A DNA stretch of 64,000 bases, taken from Cellulomonas sp. Leaf395 (GTDB lineage Bacteria > Actinomycetota > Actinomycetes > Actinomycetales > Cellulomonadaceae). How positions within the stretch are numbered: the first letter of the stretch is position 1; every line of letters begins with the position of its first letter. The position numbers were made by a program, and so were the translations under genes. Shown piece after piece: positions 18,326-26,846 of this stretch. Below the pieces are notes generated by a model that was not told the origin of the DNA, searched no databases, and saw only the letters and a program-made list of their open reading frames with translations. Location: assembly GCF_001424125.1 (NCBI RefSeq), contig NZ_LMQI01000005.1:940473-1004472 (forward strand), in the 5' to 3' direction.

Positions 18326-18981
18326 CGCCCGCTCCCTTCCGTCAGGACGCCGTGCAGGACCAGGTCGGCCAGCCGGCCGGGATCGGGCGACGGGGTGTCG
18401 ACGCCCCGGCGCCGGGCCTCGACCGTGCGCATCGTGGCGCCCATGAGCACCGTGGTCAGCAGCTCGATCACGTCGTCCACGGGCAGGCGGAACCGGTCGG
18501 CGTCGGGTTCCAGCAGCCACGCGATGGTCGCGTTCACCGCCTCGGCGCCGGCCTGCTGGCGCGCTCCCCACATCCGCACGGCGGCCGCGCGGTGCTCGGC
18601 GGGCGGGCGCTCCACTCGTTCGAGCTCGTGCAGCAGCCCCATCCAGCGCATCGACTCGCCGACACGCGCGAGGCCTTGCGCCAGGACGGCAGCGACGCGG
18701 TCACGCAGGGGCAGCGAGCGGTCGATGGCCGCGAGCTCGGGGACGGAGTCCGCGGGGTCGACGGCGGCGAGCACCGCCTCACGCACGAGCGTCACCTTGT
18801 CGGTGAACACCCGGAACAACGTCCCCTCCGCGACGCCGGCAGCCTCGGCGAGCTCGCGGGAGGTCACGGCCGCCCCACGCTCCAGCAGGACCGGGCGGAC
18901 GGCGAGCAGGATCGCGGCGCGACGCTGGTCCGGCGGAAGCGGGGCTGCCCGGCCGCGGACCGGACCTGTGGTCATCTGCAT
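18319..18981 (-). CDS. TetR family transcriptional regulator of the ABC exporter operon
   Basis: 220 residues. The N-terminal HTH is typical (AVTSRELAEAAGVAEGTLFRVFTDKVTLVREAV). The C-terminal ligand domain is not family-specific. It is the first gene of a three-gene operon with the exporter and is preceded by a palindrome that fits a TetR site, so autoregulation with induction by an exported compound is likely. The ATG at 18981 follows a TACAGT hexamer by 6 nt (leaderless); the second ATG at 18975 is the alternative. Confidence 0.92.
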   Translation of the reverse strand: MQMTTGPVRGRAAPLPPDQRRAAILLAVRPVLLERGAAVTSRELAEAAGVAEGTLFRVFTDKVTLVREAVLAAVDPADSVPELAAIDRSLPLRDRVAAVLAQGLARVGESMRWMGLLHELERVERPPAEHRAAAVRMWGARQQAGAEAVNATIAWLLEPDADRFRLPVDDVIELLTTVLMGATMRTVEARRRGVDTPSPDPGRLADLVLHGVLTEGSGRC

Positions 18982-18987
18982 CCGCCG

Positions 18988-18993
18988 ACTGTA
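18988..18993 (-). promoter_or_regulatory. -10 element (TACAGT), leaderless start at 18981
   Basis: TACAGT on the minus strand ends 6 nt before the TetR ATG; the operator palindrome lies directly upstream, inside the -35/-10 spacer. Confidence 0.5.
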
Positions 18994-18996
18994 ACT

Positions 18997-19012
18997 GAGT
19001 GAGCACTCACTC
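18997..19012. promoter_or_regulatory. TetR-type operator
   Basis: GAGTGAGCACTCACTC is an inverted repeat with 7-bp perfect arms and a 2-bp centre. It is placed between the predicted -10 element and -35 region of the TetR-exporter operon. Confidence 0.8.
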
Positions 19013-19091
19013 CGGCAAGGCCAATTCGTTCACTGTGAGCGAACATGGCGAGGGCCGGACCCTCGTCGTCGGATCCGGCCCCACGCGTCGA

Positions 19092-20252
19092 TCAGGTGCG
19101 CGGCGCGTCCTCCGGGGGCGGTTCGGGCGTCCGCTGCGGCACCGCTCCCCCGCCGGGCCGCTGGCCCAGCTCCACCGAGGGGTTGAACGGCAGCCCGCTG
19201 AGCGTTCCCGAGGCTGTCGCGTCCGCGGTCGCGGCCGCGGACTCCCGGCGCGCCTCCGCCAGCGCCTCTGCCGGGTCCGTCAGCGTGGTGGGAGGCAGGT
19301 CGTCGCCCAGCGGCGACGTGCCCGCGGCCCGGCCCGAGTCCGGCGCGGCACCGTCGTCGGAGACCGGCCCGCCGAACCCCTTGGCGAACACACCCAGCGC
19401 GCTGGTCAGCTCCGACGGCAGGAACCACATCTTGTTCGACGGGCTCGCCGCGATCTTCGGCAGGGTCTGCAGGTACTGGTAGGCCAACAGCTTCGGGTCG
19501 GCGTCACCGCGGTGCACCGCGTCGAAGACCTGCAGGATCGCCCGCGCCTCGCCCTCGGCCGTGAGGATCGCCGCCTGGGCGCCACCCTCGGCCCGCAGGA
19601 TCGCCGCCTGCTTCTCCCCCTCGGCCGTGAGGATCTGCGACTGCTTGAAGCCCTCGGCCGTGAGGATCGCCGCTCGACGATCACGCTCGGCACGCATCTG
19701 CTGCTCCATCGAGCCCTTGATGCTCTCCGGCGGGTCGATCGACTTCAGCTCGACACGGTTGACGCGCACGCCCCACCGGCCGGTGGCCTCGTCGAGCACG
19801 CCTCGCAGCTGGCCGTTGATCTGGTCACGGCTCGTCAGCGTCTGCTCGAGGTCCATCGACCCGACGACGTTGCGGAGCGTGGTCACCGTCAGCTGCTCGA
19901 TGCCCTGGATGTAGTTGGCGATCTCGTAGACCGCCGACTTCGGCTCGGTCACCTGGAAGTAGATGACCGTGTCGATGCTCACCACGAGGTTGTCGGACGT
20001 GATCACCGGCTGCGGGGGGAACGAGACCACCTGCTCGCGCAGGTCGACGCCGGCACGCACCCGGTCGACGAACGGGATGAGCAGGTGCAGTCCGGCATCG
20101 AGCGTGCGGGAGTAGCGGCCGAGCCGTTCGACGATGATCGCGACGGCCTGCGGGACGATCTTGACCGCCCGCACGAGCGCGATGATGACGAACAGCAGCA
20201 CCAGGCCCAGCACGATGAAGAGGGCGATCTGCCCACCGTTCACGTCGTCCAC
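19092..20252 (-). CDS. SPFH/Band 7 (stomatin/paraslipin-like) membrane protein
   Basis: 386 residues from the GTG at 20252, which has GGAGGATCC just upstream; an ATG at 20270 is also in frame but lacks a ribosome site. One N-terminal membrane helix, then the prohibitin-homology domain (IPFVDRVRAGVDLREQVVSFPPQPVITSDN region), then an alanine/glutamine-rich coiled coil with near-repeats of AAILTAEGEKQ-type units. Such proteins oligomerise at lipid microdomains and support membrane protein quality control. The NfeD-like gene immediately upstream is the classic partner. Confidence 0.92.
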   Translation of the reverse strand: MDDVNGGQIALFIVLGLVLLFVIIALVRAVKIVPQAVAIIVERLGRYSRTLDAGLHLLIPFVDRVRAGVDLREQVVSFPPQPVITSDNLVVSIDTVIYFQVTEPKSAVYEIANYIQGIEQLTVTTLRNVVGSMDLEQTLTSRDQINGQLRGVLDEATGRWGVRVNRVELKSIDPPESIKGSMEQQMRAERDRRAAILTAEGFKQSQILTAEGEKQAAILRAEGGAQAAILTAEGEARAILQVFDAVHRGDADPKLLAYQYLQTLPKIAASPSNKMWFLPSELTSALGVFAKGFGGPVSDDGAAPDSGRAAGTSPLGDDLPPTTLTDPAEALAEARRESAAATADATASGTLSGLPFNPSVELGQRPGGGAVPQRTPEPPPEDAPRT

Positions 20253-20310
20253 GGATCCTCCAGGGGTCACGCACGGGCAAGGTGCCCGCGCGACATGCAG
20301 AACTGAGCTC

Positions 20311-20745
20311 TCAGAGCCCCGGAACCGGCGCGATCACCGCGGTGGCGCCGTCGATTCGCGTGACCAGCACCTCCGTGCCGGGCGGGATCGTCTGGGGAGC
20401 GTCCACCCGCGCGCTCCACACCTCGCCTGCCAGCTTGACCCGCCCGCCCTCACCCGTGACGGTCGAGACGACCACCGCCTCACGGCCGACCAGGGCCGCG
20501 GCGTTGGTCTCCACCAGCGGCATCCGTGCCCGCAGGTGGCGCAGGAGCCACGGGCGCAACGTGAAGAGCAGCAGCACCGAGGTCAGCGCTGCGACGATGA
20601 ACTGCACCGGGACCGAGGCCCCGAACAGGTAGGCGATCGCGCCGGCGATGGCTCCGCCGGCGAACATCGCGAGCACGAGGTCGAGCGACAGCATCTCCAG
20701 GATGCCCAGAGCGAGCGCCGCGCCGATCCACCACAGCCAGCCCAT
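20311..20745 (-). CDS. NfeD-like family protein (membrane helices plus OB domain)
   Basis: 144 residues. Two or three N-terminal membrane segments followed by a C-terminal OB-fold (LVGREAVVVSTVTGEGGRVKLAGEVWSARV). This is the short NfeD1b form without the serine-protease domain. It normally scaffolds a stomatin/SPFH protein, which is encoded immediately downstream with 58 bp between genes. GAGGGAG lies 9 nt before the ATG and TAGGAT (20804-20799, minus strand) may be its -10 element. Confidence 0.9.
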   Translation of the reverse strand: MGWLWWIGAALALGILEMLSLDLVLAMFAGGAIAGAIAYLFGASVPVQFIVAALTSVLLLFTLRPWLLRHLRARMPLVETNAAALVGREAVVVSTVTGEGGRVKLAGEVWSARVDAPQTIPPGTEVLVTRIDGATAVIAPVPGL

Positions 20746-20836
20746 GGGTCCACTCCCTCGGTCGAGCAGGTTCCGACAGCGGACCCTGCGGTCAACCGAT
20801 CCTAGACGGTCTCTTTGCGAATCTGTGGGGAAACGC

Positions 20837-21631
20837 TCAGCCCTGGGCGGAAGCCGCCCGGGCGGACCACCGACCGTCGGTGTGGTCGACCACCAGAGGG
20901 AGGTCGAACGCCCCCGACAGGGTCTCGGCGGTGAGCACCTCGTCGATCGGGCCGGCGGCGAAGGCCTTACCCTGGCGCAGCAGCAGGATGTGCGTGAAGC
21001 CGGGCGGGATCTCCTCGACGTGGTGCGTAACCAGCACCAGGACAGGTGACTTCTGGTCGCCGGCCAGCTCCGAGAGCGCCGCGACCAGCTCCTCGCGTCC
21101 GCCGAGGTCCAGGCCGGCGGCGGGCTCGTCGAGCAGCAGGAGCTCCGGGTCGGTCATGAGCGAGCGGGCGATCTGGACGCGCTTGCGCTCGCCCTCGCTG
21201 AGGGTGCCGAAGTAGCGGTCGCTCAGTTGGGCGACGCCGAACGCGGCGAGCAGGTCGGTGGCCCGTGACTCGTCGAGCGTCTCGTACGCCTCCCGCCAGC
21301 GCCCCGTGACCCCGTAGGCCGCCGTCAGCACGACGTCGCGCACCGTCTCCCCCGCCGGGATCCGGTCCGCCAGCGACGCGCTCGACAGGCCGATGCGCGG
21401 ACGCAGCTCGAAGACGTCGACCCGCCCCAGGCGCGAGCCCAGCAGGTCGGCGGTGCCGGTCGAGGGGTGCATCCGGCCGGACGCGACCTGCAGCAGGGTG
21501 GTCTTGCCGGCGCCGTTGCGGCCCAGGATCACCCACCGCTCGCCGTCACGGACCGTCCACGTCACCTCGTCCAGGATCGTCGTCGTTCCCCGGCGGATCG
21601 TCACGGCCTGCAGGTCGAGCACGTCGGTCAT
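20837..21631 (-). CDS. ABC transporter ATP-binding protein without adjacent permease
   Basis: 264 residues. Walker A GRNGAGKTT, signature LSEGERKRVQ and Walker B LLLLDEPAAGLD are intact, and an H-loop histidine follows (LVTHHVEEIPPGF). The EEIPPGFTH block is typical of a soluble ABC ATPase group related to YfmF/ModF-like proteins that lack a neighbouring membrane subunit. The start is probably the ATG at 21631, 7 nt after TAGGGT, rather than the ATG at 21637 which would be only 1 nt from it. Partner and substrate unknown. Confidence 0.85.
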   Translation of the reverse strand: MTDVLDLQAVTIRRGTTTILDEVTWTVRDGERWVILGRNGAGKTTLLQVASGRMHPSTGTADLLGSRLGRVDVFELRPRIGLSSASLADRIPAGETVRDVVLTAAYGVTGRWREAYETLDESRATDLLAAFGVAQLSDRYFGTLSEGERKRVQIARSLMTDPELLLLDEPAAGLDLGGREELVAALSELAGDQKSPVLVLVTHHVEEIPPGFTHILLLRQGKAFAAGPIDEVLTAETLSGAFDLPLVVDHTDGRWSARAASAQG

Positions 21632-21638
21632 GGGCATG

Positions 21639-21644
21639 ACCCTA
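21639..21644 (-). promoter_or_regulatory. -10 element (TAGGGT), leaderless start at 21631
   Basis: Minus-strand TAGGGT lies 7 nt before the second of two in-frame ATGs and so decides the start of the ABC ATPase gene. Confidence 0.5.
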
Positions 21645-21696
21645 ACCGTCGATCCGGAGGGGGGCGGGCTGGTCGCCGGTGCGGTGGGTCACGTCC

Positions 21697-21702
21697 TACC
21701 GT
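21697..21702 (+). promoter_or_regulatory. -10 element (TACCGT), leaderless start at 21709
   Basis: TACCGT lies 6 nt before the GTG, which lacks a ribosome site; divergent from the 21639-21644 element. Confidence 0.5.
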
Positions 21703-21708
21703 GGTCCG

Positions 21709-22497
21709 GTGGACCTCACCCTCGAGCTGCCGCGCTCCGTCCTGCTCGCCCTGTGGCTGGCAGACGACAGCACCGATCGGTCGGTGCTGGTCCGCGCCGT
21801 GCAGTCCGACGACGAGCCGCACTCCGTGCAGCGGCGGCCGGCCGCGGACGAGCCGCCCCGCGACGACGTGACGGACGAGCCGCTGAGCACGCTGCTCGAC
21901 GCCTGCGACGCGTCTCCCCGGGATGTCGCGACGGTCCTGCCGGTACCGGGCGACCCGGGGGCGACACCCGCATCGGTCAGCTCGGCCGCAACCGACGCGG
22001 GCGAGGCGGTGCTGGTGCGGACGCCGCAGGCGTGCCTCGTCGCGGTGCCTGTGGTGCAGCGGTTCGGGTCGGCGCTGGAGCCGGGGCACCTGGTCACCTG
22101 GGAGCTCTCCGACGTGCCCGACTGGCGGCACGCCGTGCACGCGCAGACCGGGTCGCTGCAGGACGCGGAGCGTGAGCTGCGGCAGGGGCTGCTCCAGGCG
22201 ACGGAAGCCCTCGTCCGGCTCGACATCGCCCGGTGGCGCCCCGACGCGGCCGAGGCCGTCGCCGCACTGCGCGACGTCGAGCTGCCCGCGTGGCGGCTGC
22301 CCGACGGCCTTGACGGGCGACGCGCGCGGGTGCTGGCGAGCGCGGCCCGCCTGCGGGCGATCGTCGCGCTGGCCACGCAGGACGACGGCGCCGCGGTCAA
22401 CCTGTGGCAGGCCGACCAGCGCTCGACCGCACTGCGCGAGGTCGACCGGATGGCCCGCCGCGCGATGGCCGCAGCGGCGTCCCGGCTCACGGCCTGA
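21709..22497 (+). CDS. Hypothetical protein, unrecognised
   Basis: 262 residues from the GTG at 21709; upstream in-frame ATG at 21679 is possible but the TACCGT hexamer favours the GTG. The protein has no membrane segment or signal peptide. It starts with a beta-rich block (LTLELPRSVLLALWLA) followed by an acidic linker, a central region with another PVVQRFGSALEPGHLVTWEL stretch, and an Arg/Ala-rich helical C-terminus ending VDRMARRAMAAAASRL. I do not recognise the family. It ends 3 bp before the convergent glgA stop. Confidence 0.75.
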   Translation: MDLTLELPRSVLLALWLADDSTDRSVLVRAVQSDDEPHSVQRRPAADEPPRDDVTDEPLSTLLDACDASPRDVATVLPVPGDPGATPASVSSAATDAGEAVLVRTPQACLVAVPVVQRFGSALEPGHLVTWELSDVPDWRHAVHAQTGSLQDAERELRQGLLQATEALVRLDIARWRPDAAEAVAALRDVELPAWRLPDGLDGRRARVLASAARLRAIVALATQDDGAAVNLWQADQRSTALREVDRMARRAMAAAASRLTA

Positions 22498-22500
22498 CGC

Positions 22501-23727
22501 TCACCTCAACGCGGCCCGATACACCTCGATCGTGCGGTCGGCGATCGCCTCCCATGTGAAGTGGTCCTCGACCCGCCGACGGGATGCCAGGCCCCACTGG
22601 GCGGTCCGGGCTGTGTTCCCGACGACGTCCGACAGCGCGTCCGCCAGGTCGTGCACGAAACGCTCGGGGGCCACCGGGGTGCCGGTGCCGTCCTGCAGCT
22701 GGTCGATCGGGACGAGCCGACCGGTGACGCCGTCGTCGATGACCTCCGGGATGCCGCCGGTGGCGGTCCCTACGACCGGCAGCCCGACGGCCATGGCCTC
22801 GAGGTTGACGATGCCCAGCGGCTCGTAGATCGACGGGCACGCGAACACCGTCCCGTGCATGAGGACCGCGATGAGCTCGTCGCGCGGCAGCATCTGCTCG
22901 ATCCAGACCACGCCGGAACGCTTGGTGCGCAGCTGCTCGACGAGCCCCGTGACCTCGGCCATGATCTGCGGCGTGTCGGGCGCCCCGGCGCACAGGACCA
23001 CCTGGACGTCGGGTGGCAGCAGCTCGACCGCGCGCAGGAAGTAGGGCAGCCCCTTCTGCCGGGTGATGCGGCCGACGAAGACGACGCTCGGCCGCGACGG
23101 GTCGATGCCGAGCCGGCGCACGGTGGCGTCCGCGGCGGTCACGGCCTCGTCGTCGGTCGGGCGCTGCCACTGGTCGAGGTCGATGCCGTTGTGCACCACC
23201 TTGACCAGCGCCGGGTCGACCTTCGGGTACGCCCGCAGGATGTCCTCGCGCATCCCGCCGCTCACCGCGATGACCGCCGCCGCACCCTCATACGCCGTCT
23301 TCTCCGCCCAGCTCGACAGCGCGTAGCCACCGCCCAGCTGCTCCGCCTTCCAGGGACGCAGGGGCTCCAGGCTGTGGGCGCTGACCACGTGCGGCAGCCC
23401 GTGCAGCAGACCCGCCAGGTGGCCGCCCAGGTTCGCGTACCAGGTGTGCGAGTGCACCAGGTCCGACGCGACGCCGTCGGCCCCGACCGCGCCGACCGCG
23501 TCGGCCATCTGGAGGTCGATCCCGAACGTCTGCAGCGCGGCGTTCGCTCCGGCCAGCTCGGTGGGCACCGAGTACCCGACGACCCCGGCGGCGTCGCGCG
23601 GACCGTCGAAGCAGTGCACCCGCACGTCGATCGTGCGTTCCAGCACGCGGGTCAGGCCCGCGACATGGACGCCGGCTCCGCCGTAGACGTTCGGCGGGTA
23701 CTCCCTGGTCAGCAGGTCGACACGCAC
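22501..23727 (-). CDS. glgA: Glycogen synthase/maltose-1-phosphate synthase, GT4 family (Rv1212c type)
   Basis: 408 residues. I prefer the GTG at 23727 (MRVDLLTREYPPNVYGGAGVH), which lies 9 nt after GAGGGG; an ATG at 23736 directly abuts that ribosome site. The N-terminal YPPNVYGGAGVHV glycine loop and the C-terminal GT-B nucleotide-sugar motif (CPSIYEPLGIVNLEAMA) match the actinobacterial GT4 GlgA. In mycobacteria this family makes alpha-maltose-1-phosphate from ADP-glucose and glucose-1-phosphate for the GlgE pathway; classical glycogen elongation was the older view. It is divergent from glgC, which supplies ADP-glucose. Confidence 0.93.
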   Translation of the reverse strand: MRVDLLTREYPPNVYGGAGVHVAGLTRVLERTIDVRVHCFDGPRDAAGVVGYSVPTELAGANAALQTFGIDLQMADAVGAVGADGVASDLVHSHTWYANLGGHLAGLLHGLPHVVSAHSLEPLRPWKAEQLGGGYALSSWAEKTAYEGAAAVIAVSGGMREDILRAYPKVDPALVKVVHNGIDLDQWQRPTDDEAVTAADATVRRLGIDPSRPSVVFVGRITRQKGLPYFLRAVELLPPDVQVVLCAGAPDTPQIMAEVTGLVEQLRTKRSGVVWIEQMLPRDELIAVLMHGTVFACPSIYEPLGIVNLEAMAVGLPVVGTATGGIPEVIDDGVTGRLVPIDQLQDGTGTPVAPERFVHDLADALSDVVGNTARTAQWGLASRRRVEDHFTWEAIADRTIEVYRAALR

Positions 23728-23827
23728 GTCAATCATCCCCTCGCCGACCGGCACGGACGACCGGTTCTCCCGCCGACACGCTAGCGCCTGTGCGCGCGCA
23801 CGCCTCGCTGTGACCGCGTCGGGGGCC

Positions 23828-23833
23828 TAGGGT
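23828..23833 (+). promoter_or_regulatory. -10 element (TAGGGT), leaderless start of glgC
   Basis: TAGGGT lies 7 nt before the glgC ATG with no ribosome site between. On the opposite strand TAGCGT (23784-23779) may be the glgA -10 element, placing both promoters in the 113-bp intergenic region. Confidence 0.5.
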
Positions 23834-23840
23834 CGTGCCC

Positions 23841-25082
23841 ATGGCAGCGCCGCGCGTCCTCGCTATCGTCCTCGCAGGTGGGGAGGGCAAACGTCTGATG
23901 CCCCTCACCGCCGACCGTGCCAAGCCGGCGGTCCCCTTCGGTGGGCTGTACCGGCTGATCGACTTCGCTCTGTCGAACGTCATCAACTCGCGGTACCTGC
24001 ACGTCATCGTGCTGACCCAGTACAAGTCGCACAGCCTCGACCGGCACGTGTCCAAGACGTGGCGCATGTCGCCGCTGCTGGGCAACTACGTGGCCGCCGT
24101 CCCCGCGCAGCAGCGCGTCGGCAAGCACTGGTACCTGGGCAGCGCCGACGCGATCTACCAGTGCCTGAACATCATCGAGGACGAGCGTCCCGACATCGTG
24201 GTGGTGGTCGGCGCGGACCACGTCTACCGCATGGACTTCTCCCAGATGGTCGACGCCCACATCACCTCCGGTGCCGAGTTCACGGTCGCCGCGATCCGGC
24301 AGCCGATCGAGGAGGCCGACCAGTTCGGCGTCATCGAGACCGACCCCGCGGATCCCACGCGCATCAAGGCGTTCCTCGAGAAGCCGACCGACCCGGTGGG
24401 CCTGGCCGACTCCCCCGGCGAGATCCTCGCGTCGATGGGCAACTACGTCGCCGACGCGGACGCGCTCGTCGCCGCGGTGACCGCCGACGCGGAGAACGTG
24501 AGCTCGCGCCATGACATGGGCGGCGACATCGCCCCGTACTTCGTGGAGCGCGGCACCGCAGGCGTCTACGACTTCCTGCGCAACGACGTCCCCGGCTCCA
24601 CCCCGCGCGACCGCGACTACTGGCGCGACGTCGGGACGATCGACGCGTTCTACGAGGCCAACATCGACCTGATCTCCATCGAGCCGGTGTTCAACCTCTA
24701 CAACGACGAGTGGCCGCTCTACAGCGGGTACACCAGCCTGGCTCCCGCCAAGTTCATCCACGCCGGCGCGGGCAGGCTCGGTCACGCCGTGGACTCGGTC
24801 GTCTCGCCGGGGGTGCTGGTCTCCGGCGCGACGGTGTCCGGGTCCGTCCTCTCGCCGGGCGTCCGGCTGCACTCGTGGGCGCAGGTCACGGACTCGGTGC
24901 TCTTCGACGACGTCCACATCGGCCGGTACGCCCAGATCCACCGGGCGATCATCGACAAGAACGTCGTCGTCCCGGAACGCGTCAGGGTCGGCCTCGACCA
25001 CGACCACGACCGCGCCCGTGGCTTCACCGTCACGGAGTCCGGCATCACCGTCATCCCGAAGGGGACCGTCATCCCGGAGTGA
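23841..25082 (+). CDS. glgC: Glucose-1-phosphate adenylyltransferase
   Basis: 413 residues. N-terminal nucleotidyltransferase domain with LAGGEGKRLMPLTADRAKPAVPFGG (nucleotide and allosteric loop), YLGSADAIYQ, VGADHVYRMD catalytic aspartate and a FLEKP glucose-phosphate site. The C-terminal third is a left-handed beta-helix (VVSPGVLVSGATVSGSVLSPGV). It makes ADP-glucose, the committed step of glycogen and alpha-glucan synthesis. Start at the ATG at 23841 rather than the GTG at 23835, as fits the TAGGGT spacing. Divergent from glgA. Confidence 0.96.
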   Translation: MAAPRVLAIVLAGGEGKRLMPLTADRAKPAVPFGGLYRLIDFALSNVINSRYLHVIVLTQYKSHSLDRHVSKTWRMSPLLGNYVAAVPAQQRVGKHWYLGSADAIYQCLNIIEDERPDIVVVVGADHVYRMDFSQMVDAHITSGAEFTVAAIRQPIEEADQFGVIETDPADPTRIKAFLEKPTDPVGLADSPGEILASMGNYVADADALVAAVTADAENVSSRHDMGGDIAPYFVERGTAGVYDFLRNDVPGSTPRDRDYWRDVGTIDAFYEANIDLISIEPVFNLYNDEWPLYSGYTSLAPAKFIHAGAGRLGHAVDSVVSPGVLVSGATVSGSVLSPGVRLHSWAQVTDSVLFDDVHIGRYAQIHRAIIDKNVVVPERVRVGLDHDHDRARGFTVTESGITVIPKGTVIPE

Positions 25083-25113
25083 GCGGCCGTGACGCGCGAC
25101 CCGCGTGCGGCAC

Positions 25114-25119
25114 TACCCT
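25114..25119 (+). promoter_or_regulatory. -10 element (TACCCT), leaderless start of serB
   Basis: TACCCT lies 8 nt before the GTG at 25128, which has no ribosome site. Confidence 0.45.
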
Positions 25120-25127
25120 CACCTCCC

Positions 25128-25772
25128 GTGAGCACCTACGAGCCCCACCTCGTCGTCATGGACGTCGACTCGACGTTCATCACCGGTGAGGTCGTCGAGC
25201 TGCTCGCGGCGCACGCCGGATCCGAGGTGCTGGTCACCGAGATCACCGAGCGGGCGATGCGCGGCGAGATCGACTTCGCGGCCTCCCTGCACGAGCGCGT
25301 CGCGACGCTCGCCGGTCTGCCCGAGTCCGTCCTGGCCGACGTGCTCGGCCAGGTCGAGCCGTCGCCGGGTGCGCGGGAGCTCGTCACGGAGCTCCAGTCA
25401 CGCGGCTGGCCGGTCGGCCTCGTCTCGGGCGGCTTCATCGAGATCGTGCGCCCCCTCGCGACGTCGTTCGGCATCACTCTGACCCGCGCGAACGCGCTCG
25501 AGGTCGTCGACGGCCACCTCACGGGCAAGGTGGACGGCCCGGTGATCGACCGGGCCGCCAAGGCCGCGGTGCTGCGCGAGTACGCCGAGTCGGTCGGCAT
25601 CCCGATGGAGCGGACGATCGCCATCGGGGACGGCGCCAACGACATCGACATGGTCGTGGCGGCCGGGTTCGGGATCGCCTTCAACGCCAAGCCGCTGCTG
25701 TGCCAGGCCGCCGACGCCGTCGTGCGGGACCGGCTGGACGCCGTCCTCGACCTGCCGGTCTTCGTGCCGTGA
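25128..25772 (+). CDS. serB: Phosphoserine phosphatase (HAD superfamily)
   Basis: 214 residues from the GTG at 25128. The HAD motif I is MDVDST (Asp12 nucleophile, Asp14), motif II is VSGGF, and motif III/IV is IGDGANDIDM. GITLTRANALEV and the cap helices fit SerB, the last step of serine synthesis. It is the short form without the N-terminal ACT domains of mycobacterial SerB2. Its stop overlaps the next gene's GTG start by 4 bp. Confidence 0.93.
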   Translation: MSTYEPHLVVMDVDSTFITGEVVELLAAHAGSEVLVTEITERAMRGEIDFAASLHERVATLAGLPESVLADVLGQVEPSPGARELVTELQSRGWPVGLVSGGFIEIVRPLATSFGITLTRANALEVVDGHLTGKVDGPVIDRAAKAAVLREYAESVGIPMERTIAIGDGANDIDMVVAAGFGIAFNAKPLLCQAADAVVRDRLDAVLDLPVFVP

Positions 25773-26845
25773 CCGCGTTCGTGCCCGGCCTCGAGCTGGC
25801 GCGGACGCTCTACGACGAGGTCCGCCCGGTCCTGGCCGAGCGGGGGCTCGCGCACACCGCGGCGCTCGTCGGCCCCGGCTCGGACGTGCTGGGTCTCGAC
25901 GACGCGACGTCGACCGACCACGACTGGGGTCCCCGGCTCCAGCTGCTCCTGTCCCCCGACGACCACCTCGCGCAGGCCGCCGACCTGCACGAGGAGCTCC
26001 GGCACCGGCTCCCCCCGGAGGTCCACGGCTGGACCACCCGGGTCGCCCTGCCGGCATCGGACGGCACCCGTGGGCTCGGCGACGCCACCGTTACCGGCCC
26101 GGTGGACCACCGTGTCGAGATCCTCACGCTCGACGCGCTCCTGCACCGGCTGCTCGGCCCGATCGACGCGCGCGGTCCGATGACGGCGGCCGACTGGCTG
26201 GTCCTCCCGCAGCAGCAACTGCTGTCGCTCACCGCCGGCGCCGTCTTCCACGACGACCTCGGCCTCGAGGCGGTGCGCGAACGGCTGCGCTACTACCCGC
26301 ACGACGTCTGGGTGTACCAGCAGGCCGCGGCGTGGACCGCGATCGGGCAGGACGAGCACCTGGCCCCGCGGGCGGGGATGGCCGGTGACGACCTCGGGTC
26401 CCGTCTCATCACCGCCCGCGTGTGCCGCACCAGCGTCCAGCTCGCGTTCCTCCAGGAGCGCCGGTACGCGCCCTACGACAAGTGGCTGGGGACGGCGCTC
26501 GCCCGGCTCGACTCGACCGCGCCGCTGCGGTCCGCGTTGGCGGCCACGCTCGCTGCGCCGCAGTGGCGGGAGCGGCAGGAGCGGCTCGGGGACGTCCTCG
26601 TGGCGCTTGTCCGGCGGCACAACGGGCTCGGCCTGACCGCTCCGCTGCCCGAGGCACCGGTCGCGTTCCACGGCCGCCCGTTCGAGGTCATCGACGGTGC
26701 GGTGATCGCCCGTCGGCTCGCGGAGATCCTCACCGACCCCGACCTCGCACGACGACCGCTGGTCGGCGGGATCGACCTGCTCACCGCGATCACCGACCTC
26801 GCAGTCGACCTCGACCGGACCGCCGAGCTGCGCCGGCTCTACTGA
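25769..26845 (+). CDS. DUF4037 domain protein (nucleotidyltransferase-like fold)
   Basis: 358 residues. GTG start coupled to serB by a GTGA overlap. The opening region GPGSDVLGLDDATSTDHDWGPRL is the DUF4037 hallmark: an Asp-rich DxxxSxDHD site resembling the metal-binding motif of the nucleotidyltransferase fold. A helical C-terminal part with conserved Arg/Tyr (VRERLRYYPHDVWVYQ) follows. Family function is unknown; the fold suggests nucleotide transfer to a small molecule or protein. Co-translation with serB may be no more than economical packing. Confidence 0.85.
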   Translation: MTAFVPGLELARTLYDEVRPVLAERGLAHTAALVGPGSDVLGLDDATSTDHDWGPRLQLLLSPDDHLAQAADLHEELRHRLPPEVHGWTTRVALPASDGTRGLGDATVTGPVDHRVEILTLDALLHRLLGPIDARGPMTAADWLVLPQQQLLSLTAGAVFHDDLGLEAVRERLRYYPHDVWVYQQAAAWTAIGQDEHLAPRAGMAGDDLGSRLITARVCRTSVQLAFLQERRYAPYDKWLGTALARLDSTAPLRSALAATLAAPQWRERQERLGDVLVALVRRHNGLGLTAPLPEAPVAFHGRPFEVIDGAVIARRLAEILTDPDLARRPLVGGIDLLTAITDLAVDLDRTAELRRLY

Positions 26846-26846
26846 C

